Positions 10,001 to 15,691 of a stretch of DNA of 54,990 nucleotides are shown here, piece after piece. The notes under the pieces are model-generated. The model worked only from the letters and a program-made list of their open reading frames with translations, did not search any database and was not told the DNA's origin. The position numbers and the translations under genes are program-made. The first letter of the stretch is position 1. Each line of letters opens with the position of its first letter. This DNA is from a virus, in IMG/VR virus record IMGVR_UViG_3300048813_000106, positions 1 to 54,990 of that record. One strand, written 5' to 3'.

Positions 10001-10133
10001 TGTCGAGCACGCGCTGCATCTCGGCAGTCTTCGCCGTAACGCGCGCTAGGGCATCGTCAAGGTCCGCCCGCAACTGGACCAAGCTAGCCTCAAGGCCTAG
10101 GGTTGCGGAGCCGAGTGAGATCCCATCGGTCAT
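4020..10133 (-). CDS. Tape measure protein with lytic transglycosylase-like domain, 2037 aa
   Basis: The longest gene in the window, in the right place below the frameshifted chaperone pair. ATG at 10133 is preceded by GGGAGG. The N-terminal 400 residues are Ala-rich helical. A Gly-rich hinge with a run of nine Gly lies near residue 460. Hydrophobic Gly/Ala stretches follow near residues 490-540 and 980-1050. A soluble lysozyme/SLT-like domain spans about residues 1460-1570, with catalytic Glu candidate E1478 in VVARESGG, then AFGLGQLE and IKATYRNPTAAWA. Residues about 1690-1860 are predicted coiled coil. It sets tail length and probably locally degrades peptidoglycan during DNA entry. At roughly 0.15 nm per residue the tail would be near 300 nm long. 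Confidence 0.93.
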   Translation of the reverse strand: MTDGISLGSATLGLEASLVQLRADLDDALARVTAKTAEMQRVLDTLHVGVEGGLLGAGLDSHAGAIGWWSAAQDTALASVRRSIEETDAAYVGMAVTADDAADIQVAASGRVVAAYAVQAAAAKAAADAEEAAAGRSALARSILGGIGGHGALRDVAATSSDTAIWGVRGPTPHPFSATNPGTVVIAAADRTPLGSLAAAIGEDAQSGGPESLSVSTERNNTRTVVGETPLAEQQRQKGAVPALIGLDAQRQQVMEGSLARALTALEAAQRPSAGKATTIAGITEEDQKVADATGSAVADALAVEAAKALPANLAPGQVAKGGSAYRAAYEALGYTVASRVAGGPGRLYAPGGEPGTGNYGLTTEAALLAAQKAEDAKAEADALAAFLGHPYGAGAVGIPGLGPRSGLSALGPDMAAAQAALYEPEKAAAATGAAGGSGGGGGVPPWLTALLWGHGGGGGGGGGYVGGGILGRAAVGAAGIGAGIGSLGSFAGFGPEHIILTAGGIVGSGVAALGGGALLGAGAAGKLGVGMGSDAVVASSTIADTKQLYTAYEAVNKAVRVYGKDSEQAKEATKELNNVFSELGNTAGVKAEAGVAKAAMSLNEYWDKQTSQARVQASKIGMQLLELDKAYIPLVARAATENFSVINSTIKPLLAWLKGPEGMGIFLQLESEFKNEIPTAMAALTQGFEFFAKTVAYTAPLTGGFLRDLDKFFTKWNTPSEFSVWEGEMNRLIADFHVWGAFVKILAADLFDLFDKDAHTGEGIIEALTHMLDKVHEYENSTAGSAAIKNIFTVHKEEAIALLDALVPLIASFSHIYTTISPPLVHAVTDIAEAFTKVVTAIEKAGALGTWLIGLTLITAKLKVLVPLLKAAGVETGLLTAEEDKNAAAGGLDAAAQGGLAGTTGIAGASAYERAMAAQEGSDMLAAGGLTAEGGGLAALLSKSNLLKAGIYGAGGLIGGSLLASATGAKGTLASGLQAGGAGAGVGFVLGPAAGALIGTTIAPVVGTAIGAAFGFAAPYLIKGIGDLFSSGEPAFKKEAEKTASAVNALSKGLLGSKPHEAAITHALEAAHEAGQSTVRGIVTGRGSESLVGVRANLAGQARDYRKAGEEAGREYVEAFQHVRFPSRLGFLTSVEHELAKLPQQAQGEAAKTMLAYAAKLESEGRLPKGAVAGFITALEQKFSGLTAYLEAHGSATSAALAKAYDLEHAKATVTTGLTEIEQAFGVSFKHTETGTENALKFLQTIFANNKGPMGEKARELISGLVPAFETEWKAASELNAREIASINKELNSEIKQLGGSEIRAGFGGQTKPGAPVEGKGTNLRNEPTPFGKAQGGLLQIGQPGDAGHDTVGLNVGGLPIAVGAGEQVAVFNRHQQPIVNAALEHMGYGGLPGLFGAVTTPNYMASGGLIPDVVQAGLSDVRKAGKAKIAGLHSAGMGGGSLGGASFSGDWVQVMRGIAKEEGWSLADWEKVVARESGGVVSIKNPSSTAFGLGQLESMNWAAYGGGPGSSGVEQIIAMAKYIKATYRNPTAAWASETSRGFYGLGGLLGFASGGLLSFAGGTHNVFDTAGKVKSKKAKPLPHPVDAWKVHPFQKIKPLATTWWGQGFYDQLNGLLGETGAVADLTEQYELSSNAAELALQAAPHGGEFIYTPSESGGGYYSAYTGPTANLANTSSSSSGGNPEILWGNVELRQHQLEGLIGTENSLLGDLNTAWGLSSTVLQAAEEGSKERAKAILELKAKIQANLNKIKRLHEHRHALEVKLAKVPKGKKATAADHAEAKKLGSEINSTAQQIKSLEAENVQLGGNATSIGDAGKIGTLDTQVSELHAATETVKGDQHTLGGLTEHGGSMLTAQLTLQKLGAELTAIGGPALELKLAEAKGGGTGESPLELKERELVQAQEQLKIKTANEKVLEQSFSVFSGPGDIGRGGLNAYAAAGARGMLIPASWIPSFDVGGVVPGARGAPSLALVHGQEEILTPEQREWGNGPPVHFEQHNHMMHPSDPAVLTEIGKASVRGMRYQGSRLSKRLAPGV

Positions 10134-10153
10134 GTGGCGTCACCTCCCTTCAC

Positions 10154-10561
10154 CTAATCGTCGGCTGCGACACCAACCTTGCGGACAGGCAGCATGGTCT
10201 GGATACGACCCAGGGCACTCTTGTCGAGACGACGCGCACCCCCACCCGACTGGGCCTTCTCCAACGCAGCGATGTACGGGCCGCGTGCCTCTTTCGACAT
10301 CGGCCTTTCCACATAGGCGTGACCGATCTGGACTGCGGCAAGCGTCTCTTCAGCCTTCAGCTTCGGGAGAGCCGCCACATACACCCGAAAGAGACGCAGT
10401 TCCACCTTGAGCCAATTACCCGAAGGGTGAGGGCACTGAGGGTAGAAACGCGAAAGGCGCGGGATCAGCTCTCCGTAGTCGAGCTGTCCTCCGCGCCCCT
10501 CTCTAGCTGCTTCTGTGCTTCCTTGACCGCCGCGAGGTCTTCTTGCGCCCACTGTGTCCGA
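10154..10561 (-). CDS. Tail assembly chaperone, downstream (T) segment read by -1 frameshift
   Basis: Continues the 10465-10917 gene in the -1 frame. No convincing own start or ribosome site was found, only a GTG at 10552. The 135 residues after the shift point include LDYGELIPRLSRFYPQ, W-L-K-V-E-L-R-L-F-R-V-Y and a final RIQTMLPVRKVG, which look like genuine protein. The geometry (same strand, -1 frame, directly above the tape measure gene) is the known lambda G/GT arrangement. The predicted fusion is about 254 residues. GT-type proteins bind the tape measure and recruit the major tail protein. Confidence 0.8.
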   Translation of the reverse strand, partial: SDTVGARRPRGGQGSTEAAREGRGGQLDYGELIPRLSRFYPQCPHPSGNWLKVELRLFRVYVAALPKLKAEETLAAVQIGHAYVERPMSKEARGPYIAALEKAQSGGGARRLDKSALGRIQTMLPVRKVGVAADD

Positions 10562-10917
10562 AAAAACAGGAGCACCCGCTGACGCAGACGGTCGTTGAAC
10601 TGCGCCTTCTCGGCATCTGTCGCGTCCATGAGACGGTCGAACGCCGTGTCGAGACGCAACCGTAGTTTCGCGTTCTCCTTCTTATCGAGAGCGCCTTTCT
10701 GCTGTAGCGCACTGAACTGTTCAAGTTCGGTACGCAAAAGGTGCTCGTCCTCGACACTGAACTCTTCCGGGGTGCGAAGCTCGTACGGTTTCCCGTCAGG
10801 GCCTACCACGACTGCGCGCTGTAGTGACTCGGAGAGGTCCAGTAGTGGCGCGTCGTCCTGCGGCACGTCCTTACTGTCCGTCGGGGTCTTGGGGTCCGTC
10901 TCTGTGGCTGGTGTCAC
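10465..10917 (-). CDS. Tail assembly chaperone, upstream (G) protein, 150 aa
   Basis: GTG at 10917 has a perfect AGGAGG about 7 bases upstream. The protein starts with an acidic disordered segment, then PDGKPYELRTPEEFSVEDEH, then a long helix with many Arg/Lys/Asp, the usual G-protein make-up. It lies between the major tail protein and the tape measure. Read alone it ends at 10465. A fraction of ribosomes is expected to shift to the -1 frame to give the G-T fusion. Confidence 0.82.
   Translation of the reverse strand: MTPATETDPKTPTDSKDVPQDDAPLLDLSESLQRAVVVGPDGKPYELRTPEEFSVEDEHLLRTELEQFSALQQKGALDKKENAKLRLRLDTAFDRLMDATDAEKAQFNDRLRQRVLLFFRTQWAQEDLAAVKEAQKQLERGAEDSSTTES
10561..10566 (-). promoter_or_regulatory. 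Candidate -1 frameshift site, tandem TTT TTT
   Basis: In the G frame the codons read CTG TTT TTT CGG, Phe118 and Phe119. Slippage by one base back continues directly into the T frame. This is the only homopolymer run in the overlap of the two frames. The first P-site base would be mismatched (G), so it is not an ideal X-XXY-YYZ heptamer. Confidence 0.5.
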
Positions 10918-11131
10918 CTTGTCCTCCTATTGGGACTTCGTGAGTGTTGGTTTGTATCCGTAGCGGGATGCCCGCGAGAGCACACGCCCGCTGCAGTTCT
11001 GTGAGGCTCGCCATCTTCCGGTGCAGGGCGCGCTTGTGGAAAGACGCCGCACGCTTATGCTCACGTGCGGCGTCCTGAAGCTCAACAGCCTGCGCCTGTG
11101 CCGTCTCCGCGTTCACCTTATTCGGTGACAA
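10871..11131 (-). CDS. Small helical protein between tail genes, up to 86 aa
   Basis: Lies between the major tail gene and the chaperone pair, overlapping both. The start is uncertain: TTG at 11131, or GTG at 11116 just after the upstream stop, giving 81 aa. Residues about 8-50 are Ala/Glu/Arg/His-rich and probably helical. The end (GGQGDTSHRDGPQDPDGQ) is disordered and overlaps the start of the G gene in another frame. Function unknown. Confidence 0.5.
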   Translation of the reverse strand: MSPNKVNAETAQAQAVELQDAAREHKRAASFHKRALHRKMASLTELQRACALAGIPLRIQTNTHEVPIGGQGDTSHRDGPQDPDGQ

Positions 11132-11672
11132 ATTCGACCCATTTGCCGATTTCTGCTTCGACGGCGGTGAACTGCACAGCGAGGTACGCCGGGCCGCCCT
11201 TAGGCGCGAGTTTCGGGGCAGGGTTCGCCGTCTGGTAGCACGACGCGACCTCGAACTGGGAGAACTTGCCTTCGTTCAACGGTGACGGCCCCTTCAGCAG
11301 CAGCGAGAAGAGGTGCATCGAGAACCCCATCGCGAGGTTCACCTTCTTTTCCGCCCCACCCGTGACGGACGCGTTGTTCATCAACAGCGCCAGCGTTTCG
11401 GGGGTCAGGTCCGCGACTTCGAACGCGACCATCCACGTGTGTTCGGTACGCCACACCTTCCGGGGCCTGGGGGAACCGGCTGGGGTGAACTGTGCGGTCG
11501 TCTGCGCCATCGTGACGGTCGCACCGGCTTCTGAGTAGCTGTCGGTGCCCTGTTTCCCGACTGGTTTCCATTCCCCTGCGGGGGTGGCGCTGCAGGCAGG
11601 GAAAGCGGTTGCTACGGGCGCGACATACGCCTCAAACGTTTCTACTATGACTTCCTGTGATTCCTGAGCCAT
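11118..11672 (-). CDS. Major tail (tube) protein, 184 aa
   Basis: ATG at 11672 follows AGGAGAGC. The protein is beta-rich with pattern KVWRTEHTWMVAFEVADLTP and a C-terminal AVQFTAVEAEIGKWVEFVTE. Size and position just before the chaperones and tape measure are those of siphovirus tail tube subunits. Tube monomers stack as hexameric rings around the tape measure. Identification rests mainly on gene order and fold type. No other gene here competes for the role. Its start overlaps the Pro-rich gene upstream by 41 bases. Confidence 0.72.
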   Translation of the reverse strand: MAQESQEVIVETFEAYVAPVATAFPACSATPAGEWKPVGKQGTDSYSEAGATVTMAQTTAQFTPAGSPRPRKVWRTEHTWMVAFEVADLTPETLALLMNNASVTGGAEKKVNLAMGFSMHLFSLLLKGPSPLNEGKFSQFEVASCYQTANPAPKLAPKGGPAYLAVQFTAVEAEIGKWVEFVTE

Positions 11673-11940
11673 CGTGCTCTCCTGTCGGATCGGCGGTGGC
11701 GGCGGCTATGTCCTCGGTGGGGCTTTGCCTATCCGTGTTGGTGGTGTTGCTGCCGCCAGCGAGAGCAGGCGGGTTATCGGTGGCGAACGGCACTGCGCCG
11801 TCCGGGACGGGGGGTGTCAGGACTGTTGGCGCCCACGCTTCGGGCTGTTGCGGCTCGGGCGTAGGCTCCGGCTGTTGCTCTGCCGGGGGCGTCGTTCCAA
11901 ACGCCCGGTTCGGTGCATTCGGGCCAACTGGTGAAGGCAT
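11632..11940 (-). CDS. Pro/Gln/Thr-rich disordered protein, 102 aa
   Basis: ATG at 11940 has AGGAG at good distance (7 bases), so it is likely translated. Almost the whole protein is low complexity (PAEQQPEPTPEPQQPEAW), lacks a hydrophobic core and should be disordered. It separates the glycan cassette from the major tail gene. The Ser/Thr/Pro-rich sequence could be an acceptor for O-glycosylation by the neighbouring enzymes, but that is inference. The C-terminal 13 codons overlap the major tail gene. Confidence 0.55.
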   Translation of the reverse strand: MPSPVGPNAPNRAFGTTPPAEQQPEPTPEPQQPEAWAPTVLTPPVPDGAVPFATDNPPALAGGSNTTNTDRQSPTEDIAAATADPTGEHDGSGITGSHSRNV

Positions 11941-11951
11941 GGGGTTCTCCT

Positions 11952-12701
11952 TTACTGGAGGGACGTTCGTGCGGCGAGCAGCCTGTCACGGTTCTCGGCG
12001 ATGTACTCGTGCATCCGTACGCCTGGCGTGAGGTCGGGGGTGCCGCCGAGGATCATGTTCGCCCCGTGCTGCCTGTACAAAATCAGCGCATCGGGGATGT
12101 ACTCGAACTCCGCAAGCGCAGCGACATGCACGGTGATCCACCAGTCCTCCCACTGCGCCCAATCGGGCAGCGGGTAGAAGCCGTCGCGGTAGCAGGCGCG
12201 GAACATCATCGTGCCCCCTGAGACAAACGGTCCGATCATCGCCCGCTCAAGGGCGTCGCCCCTTACGGGCACGATTCCTTGGCTCTCCCAGAACGACGGG
12301 GTGATGACGTTCAGGTGGGCGTCTGTGACAGCCATGTCCCCGTACACAAGCCCCACCTCGGGGCGCGTGGCGAGGATCTCGGCCTGCCTACGGAGCTTCC
12401 CTGGCAGCGCCACGTCATCCGCCGAGTGGAAGGCGATCAGCTCGCCGGTCGCAGCGGCGAGGCCGGTGTTGGCTGCTCCGGCGACACCCTGGTTCTCCTG
12501 GTAGATGTAGCGCACGCAGGGGGAACGCTCAAGGTAGGTGCTGGCGACCTGGCGCGTGTCGTCCGTGGAGCCGTCGTCTATCACGATCAGCTCCACCTCG
12601 CCCGCGTAGTCCTGGCTAAGCAGGCCCTCTACCGCCTCTCCGAGGAATCGGCCGTAGTTGTGCGCCAGGACGATGACGCTGACCTTCGGCAGGTCAGCCA
12701 C
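11952..12701 (-). CDS. Family 2 (GT-A) glycosyltransferase, 249 aa
   Basis: The start is taken at GTG 12701, which overlaps the upstream stop by 8 bases and gives VADLPKVSVIVLAHNYG, the usual GT2 N-terminus. Nucleotide-sugar and metal binding are indicated by VIDDGSTDDT and by the SADD motif (FHSADDVALPGK, the DXD equivalent). Later WEDWW carries acidic residues where the catalytic base usually lies. The enzyme should move a sugar from a nucleotide donor to an acceptor in the cytoplasm. Last enzyme of the six-enzyme glycan cassette. Confidence 0.88.
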   Translation of the reverse strand: MADLPKVSVIVLAHNYGRFLGEAVEGLLSQDYAGEVELIVIDDGSTDDTRQVASTYLERSPCVRYIYQENQGVAGAANTGLAAATGELIAFHSADDVALPGKLRRQAEILATRPEVGLVYGDMAVTDAHLNVITPSFWESQGIVPVRGDALERAMIGPFVSGGTMMFRACYRDGFYPLPDWAQWEDWWITVHVAALAEFEYIPDALILYRQHGANMILGGTPDLTPGVRMHEYIAENRDRLLAARTSLQ

Positions 12702-13101
12702 TTTCGCGGATCTCGTACGGGTCGCCGCCGTTAGGCCCGTGAGCAGGAAAGTAGGGTGTGCGGGCGCCGACGCGGTAGAACTCCATCGCCTCGTGACGCT
12801 CCACAAGCAGGATCTGGTCGAGCACCCACCGCTCCCACGTGCGGCGATCCCAGGTAGCTACCGGGACGGGCATGATGTGGTGGACGCCTACCTGGGTAGG
12901 GCTAATTACGGTGTCGCCCGCCTTGCTGTCGTACACCTGCGCCCGAATGGAGAGCGTGAGGCCCACGCTGCCGACGTAGTGTTCGCCTCGGCGCTCGCCG
13001 TCCCATAGCTCAAAGCTCCAGCCGGGCTTGTAGGCGACTTCGCTGACGAGCCGCTCCAGTAGCGGGACCGTCTCCTGTGGCCCCTCCTGGTGGTTCCTCA
13101 T
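12694..13101 (-). CDS. Conserved actinophage-type hypothetical protein, 135 aa
   Basis: ATG at 13101 overlaps the previous stop (ATGA). The sequence LLERLVSEVAYKPGW near the start and AMEFYRVGARTPYFPAHGP near the end match a pattern I know from many actinobacteriophage hypothetical proteins. No catalytic motif is known for it. It sits inside the glycan cassette between the acyltransferase and the GT2 gene. Central segment GVHHIMPVPVATWDRRTWER is probably beta plus helix. Confidence 0.65.
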   Translation of the reverse strand: MRNHQEGPQETVPLLERLVSEVAYKPGWSFELWDGERRGEHYVGSVGLTLSIRAQVYDSKAGDTVISPTQVGVHHIMPVPVATWDRRTWERWVLDQILLVERHEAMEFYRVGARTPYFPAHGPNGGDPYEIRESG

Positions 13102-13565
13102 ACGGGCGTCCAGGCGGCGGGCGTGACCTGTTCGGGCTTCTCGAGCTTCCTCGCGGGATTCCCAATCCATGTCTCACCAGCAGGCACGTCGTGCGTCACG
13201 ACAGCGCCCGCACCGATCCTCGCCCCGGCACCCACCTTGCGCATCGGGAGGATGCTCGCGTTCACACCGATGTGTACCCCGTCTCCGATCTCGCAAAGGC
13301 CGCAGATGACGGCACCTGGGGCAATCTCTACGTCCTCGCCTATCAAGGCATCGTGCCCGATATGCACCTTGCGCATCGTCCAAGACCGTGCGCCGATACG
13401 TGTAGAGCGCTCGTAGCCTGCGTCCACCGTGGCGTACGCCTCGACCCTAGCCGTAGGATCAATCACGGGGAGGAATAGGGGCTGCTCAGGCGACCACTCC
13501 CGACCCTCCGGGGGATCGCCGACGATCGCCGTGGGGTGAATGCCACCCCCATATGAGACGAACAC
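13098..13565 (-). CDS. Hexapeptide-repeat (left-handed beta-helix) acyltransferase, 155 aa
   Basis: GTG at 13565 follows a strong GGGAGGGG. The sequence has I/V-x-x-x-A-x-like hexapeptide turns: ARVEAYATVDAG, VHIGHDALIGEDVEIAPG, VHIGVNASILPM, ARIGAGAVVTHDVPAGETW, ending in IGNPARKLE. That final motif is typical of sugar O/N-acetyltransferases such as the NeuD/WbbJ groups. It probably acylates a sugar or aminosugar made by its neighbours. It acts as a trimer in the cytoplasm in known relatives. Confidence 0.85.
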   Translation of the reverse strand: MFVSYGGGIHPTAIVGDPPEGREWSPEQPLFLPVIDPTARVEAYATVDAGYERSTRIGARSWTMRKVHIGHDALIGEDVEIAPGAVICGLCEIGDGVHIGVNASILPMRKVGAGARIGAGAVVTHDVPAGETWIGNPARKLEKPEQVTPAAWTPV

Positions 13566-13576
13566 TTGCCCCTCCC

Positions 13577-14308
13577 TCAGTCGTGCTTGCTGTAGATGCG
13601 TTCTACGCCACCCTCAAGCGGCACCAGCGACTCGCCGCCGCCGATGCGGGGCTCCCTCAGCCGATCCCCACGCCTTGGCGGAATGATCTCCACGTTGTCC
13701 CTGCCGACTAGTGCGGCTGCCTCGTCAATCATGCAGACGGGCTCTCCAGGGTCCAGGGTGTAGCGGCCGGACGGCATCTGCGCAACCTTCAGCAGTAGTG
13801 CCACAGCCTGCGGCATCGTGATGAAGTAGCGGTAGCAGCTAGTCGCGGGCAGCGGTGGCTGCATCCGGGCCCATATCTCGAACACGTTGCCGGAGGCTTC
13901 CCGCACGTTGTAGAACCGGGCGACACTCTGCCCCGCGTTCAACATCAGGCGCTCTGCAATGAGCTTTGTGGCCCCGTACACCGTCTCGGGGTTGCACGCC
14001 TTACAGGTAGACGTCAGGACGACACGGCAGCCCGCAGGAGCCGCCTGGAGGACGTTACGCGTCCCCTCCACGTTGATGCGGGTCGCGTCCCAGGGCTCTA
14101 CCTCGCCTTCCGGGGCGTGCTTAGCGCCAGCACAGTGGAAGATCACATCGGGCTCCGCCAGTTGCAGCGCAGACTTGAGCGCCAGCTCGTCAAGGATGTC
14201 CAGGCCCGTCAGAATGTCCAGACCGTGCACCGTGTCGCCACGGGCCCCCAGGACGGGTGCGAGGGCTTTCCCTACGCTGCCCTCCGAACCCGTGATGAGC
14301 GCGATCAT
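13577..14308 (-). CDS. NAD(P)-dependent nucleotide-sugar epimerase/dehydratase, 243 aa
   Basis: ATG at 14308 overlaps the upstream stop (ATGA), and the N-terminus MIALITGSEGSVGKALAP is an extended-SDR Rossmann start with G-x-x-G-x-x-G. The YxxxK pair is present in VYGATKLIAER, with TST before it as the Ser/Thr of the triad. The length is short for the family (usually above 300), with a reduced substrate domain. It should modify the sugar part of an NDP-sugar (epimerisation or 4,6-dehydration). It supplies substrate for the glycosyltransferases next to it. Confidence 0.85.
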   Translation of the reverse strand: MIALITGSEGSVGKALAPVLGARGDTVHGLDILTGLDILDELALKSALQLAEPDVIFHCAGAKHAPEGEVEPWDATRINVEGTRNVLQAAPAGCRVVLTSTCKACNPETVYGATKLIAERLMLNAGQSVARFYNVREASGNVFEIWARMQPPLPATSCYRYFITMPQAVALLLKVAQMPSGRYTLDPGEPVCMIDEAAALVGRDNVEIIPPRRGDRLREPRIGGGESLVPLEGGVERIYSKHD

Positions 14309-14502
14309 GTGGCCTGCTTGCGGAAGAGCGGCTTGACTTCGCCTAGTAGTTCCCCGTCGCGCACAACGAAGCGACGAAGCTTGCGCTGCTTGGGCACGGG
14401 GACCAGCGTGCCTTGTAGCCATCCCGCGTTCACGCAATACTCGCAGTAGCTGTGGAAACCGGTGGACAGCTTCCCGCACTCGGGGTTGTCGCAGCGCCAC
14501 AT
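14305..14502 (-). CDS. Small zinc-ribbon protein, 65 aa
   Basis: ATG at 14502 forms TGATG with the upstream stop. Two Cys pairs, CDNPEC (residues 4-9) and CEYC (20-23), fit a rubredoxin/zinc-ribbon knuckle. The rest is basic (VPKQRKLRRFVVRDG). It is embedded between a glycosyltransferase-like gene and the epimerase. Function unknown. Confidence 0.6.
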   Translation of the reverse strand: MWRCDNPECGKLSTGFHSYCEYCVNAGWLQGTLVPVPKQRKLRRFVVRDGELLGEVKPLFRKQAT

Positions 14503-15116
14503 CACACGGCCACCGCGAACACCCCATCGCCTGGCCACCCCGGAGCAAGGTCCCTCACCTTCGGGTTACCGAGGCCGATCCACCGCTCGCTAGCCCACCT
14601 GTCCTCCGTAGAAACAGGCGGCAGGGTGCGCAGGTAGTCGCAGCGAGCGACCCAATAGTTACCGCCGAAGAACGGGACGGCGCCCATCGTCGCCTCCCCG
14701 AACACGTCCGGGTGCAGCCAGTGGCACCCCACAGCGTCATAGCCTTCTTCGAGGACGTTGCGGCAATGCTCCCAACCCTCCACCACATGGTGCGTCATCG
14801 AGCGCCGCCAGCGATCGTTGAACTCCGTGGGCTGCGATGCACCCTTGGTATGGGCGTAACAGATTGCGTCCTCGGGATACGTGAGTGCCCACGCCCGCAC
14901 CAGTTCCATCGTGCCGCGCTCAGAGGTTGGGTCCACCGTCACGACCGTCGCGGTGTCCCCCAGCATGTCCCGAAGCCTCTCTTGGGCAACCGGGCCGCCA
15001 GCAGCTCCGACGATGACCTCCCCATGAAAGTCGCTCAGCGCCCTTCGGTACTCGGTGACCATCCCCGGCCACACGTCGTTGTCTAGATAGGCGTGGTAGA
15101 AAGCGACGACGCTCAC
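14502..15116 (-). CDS. Putative glycosyltransferase-like protein (YAHTK family), 204 aa
   Basis: GTG at 15116 overlaps the upstream stop (GTGA). It shares with the next upstream gene the blocks YAHTKG/A-S, W-R-x-S-M, HVV...W, G-x-H-W, GN-Y/F-W-x-A and YLRTLPP, so the two are paralogues. The layout (N-terminal Rossmann-like half, HTKG, then FGGNYWVA and a WIG end) resembles sugar transferase-like proteins seen in viruses and capsule clusters. This assignment is from memory of the motif and not proven. The cassette context supports glycan transfer. Confidence 0.6.
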   Translation of the reverse strand: MSVVAFYHAYLDNDVWPGMVTEYRRALSDFHGEVIVGAAGGPVAQERLRDMLGDTATVVTVDPTSERGTMELVRAWALTYPEDAICYAHTKGASQPTEFNDRWRRSMTHHVVEGWEHCRNVLEEGYDAVGCHWLHPDVFGEATMGAVPFFGGNYWVARCDYLRTLPPVSTEDRWASERWIGLGNPKVRDLAPGWPGDGVFAVAV

Positions 15117-15691
15117 CGGAACATGCCCATCGGGTTGCCCCTACGCATGTTGAAAGTGCTCGGCTCGTTCTGCCCAACCCAAAACTCAGCGTCCATTCGA
15201 TCTCCTGTCGCGCATGGCGGGAGTGTACGCAGGTACGCGGCTGACGCCATCCAGAAATTCCCGCTGAAGTGTGGTGGGGTGCCGTCGTCAATCCAGTGAG
15301 CGCCAGCCAGGTCGGCCCCCGCTTCGATCCCACGCAAGGCGTCTGCCCATCGTGTGACGACGTGGGCGATCATCGACTGGCGCCAAGCGACCTTCCACGG
15401 GCTCGGGTCCGAGCTTGCCTTGGTGTGGGCGTAGAGGATCGGCTGGTCATGCGTCTGCGCGTATTCGTACAGCGCGGCCAGCGTGACCTGCTCCCAGCCC
15501 GAATCAGCTTCTGCGGCTACCTCTACCTCCCCGAGAGCGTTCAAGGCCCTTAGGCGACTTTCCCGTGGCCCTACAAGACCAACATGGATGGTGCCGGGGA
15601 AGTCGCTGGCGTGCAGGGCGGCTAGGACCTCCGTGACGGGCTCCTGCCATGCGCCGGGTGTCCAGATATGCAGAAAGCACGTGGGGTTCAT
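15113..15691 (-). CDS. Putative glycosyltransferase-like protein, paralogue of the 14502-15116 gene, 192 aa
   Basis: ATG at 15691 is in ATGA with the upstream stop. Conserved with its neighbour: ILYAHTKASSDP, WRQSM, HFSGNFWMASAAYLRTLPP and AEFWVGQ. The HTK/GNFW pair is probably part of the active site. The tandem arrangement suggests duplication followed by divergence, perhaps to add two different sugars. The N-terminal part (CFLHIWTPGAWQEPVTEVL) differs from the sister protein. Confidence 0.6.
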   Translation of the reverse strand: MNPTCFLHIWTPGAWQEPVTEVLAALHASDFPGTIHVGLVGPRESRLRALNALGEVEVAAEADSGWEQVTLAALYEYAQTHDQPILYAHTKASSDPSPWKVAWRQSMIAHVVTRWADALRGIEAGADLAGAHWIDDGTPPHFSGNFWMASAAYLRTLPPCATGDRMDAEFWVGQNEPSTFNMRRGNPMGMFR

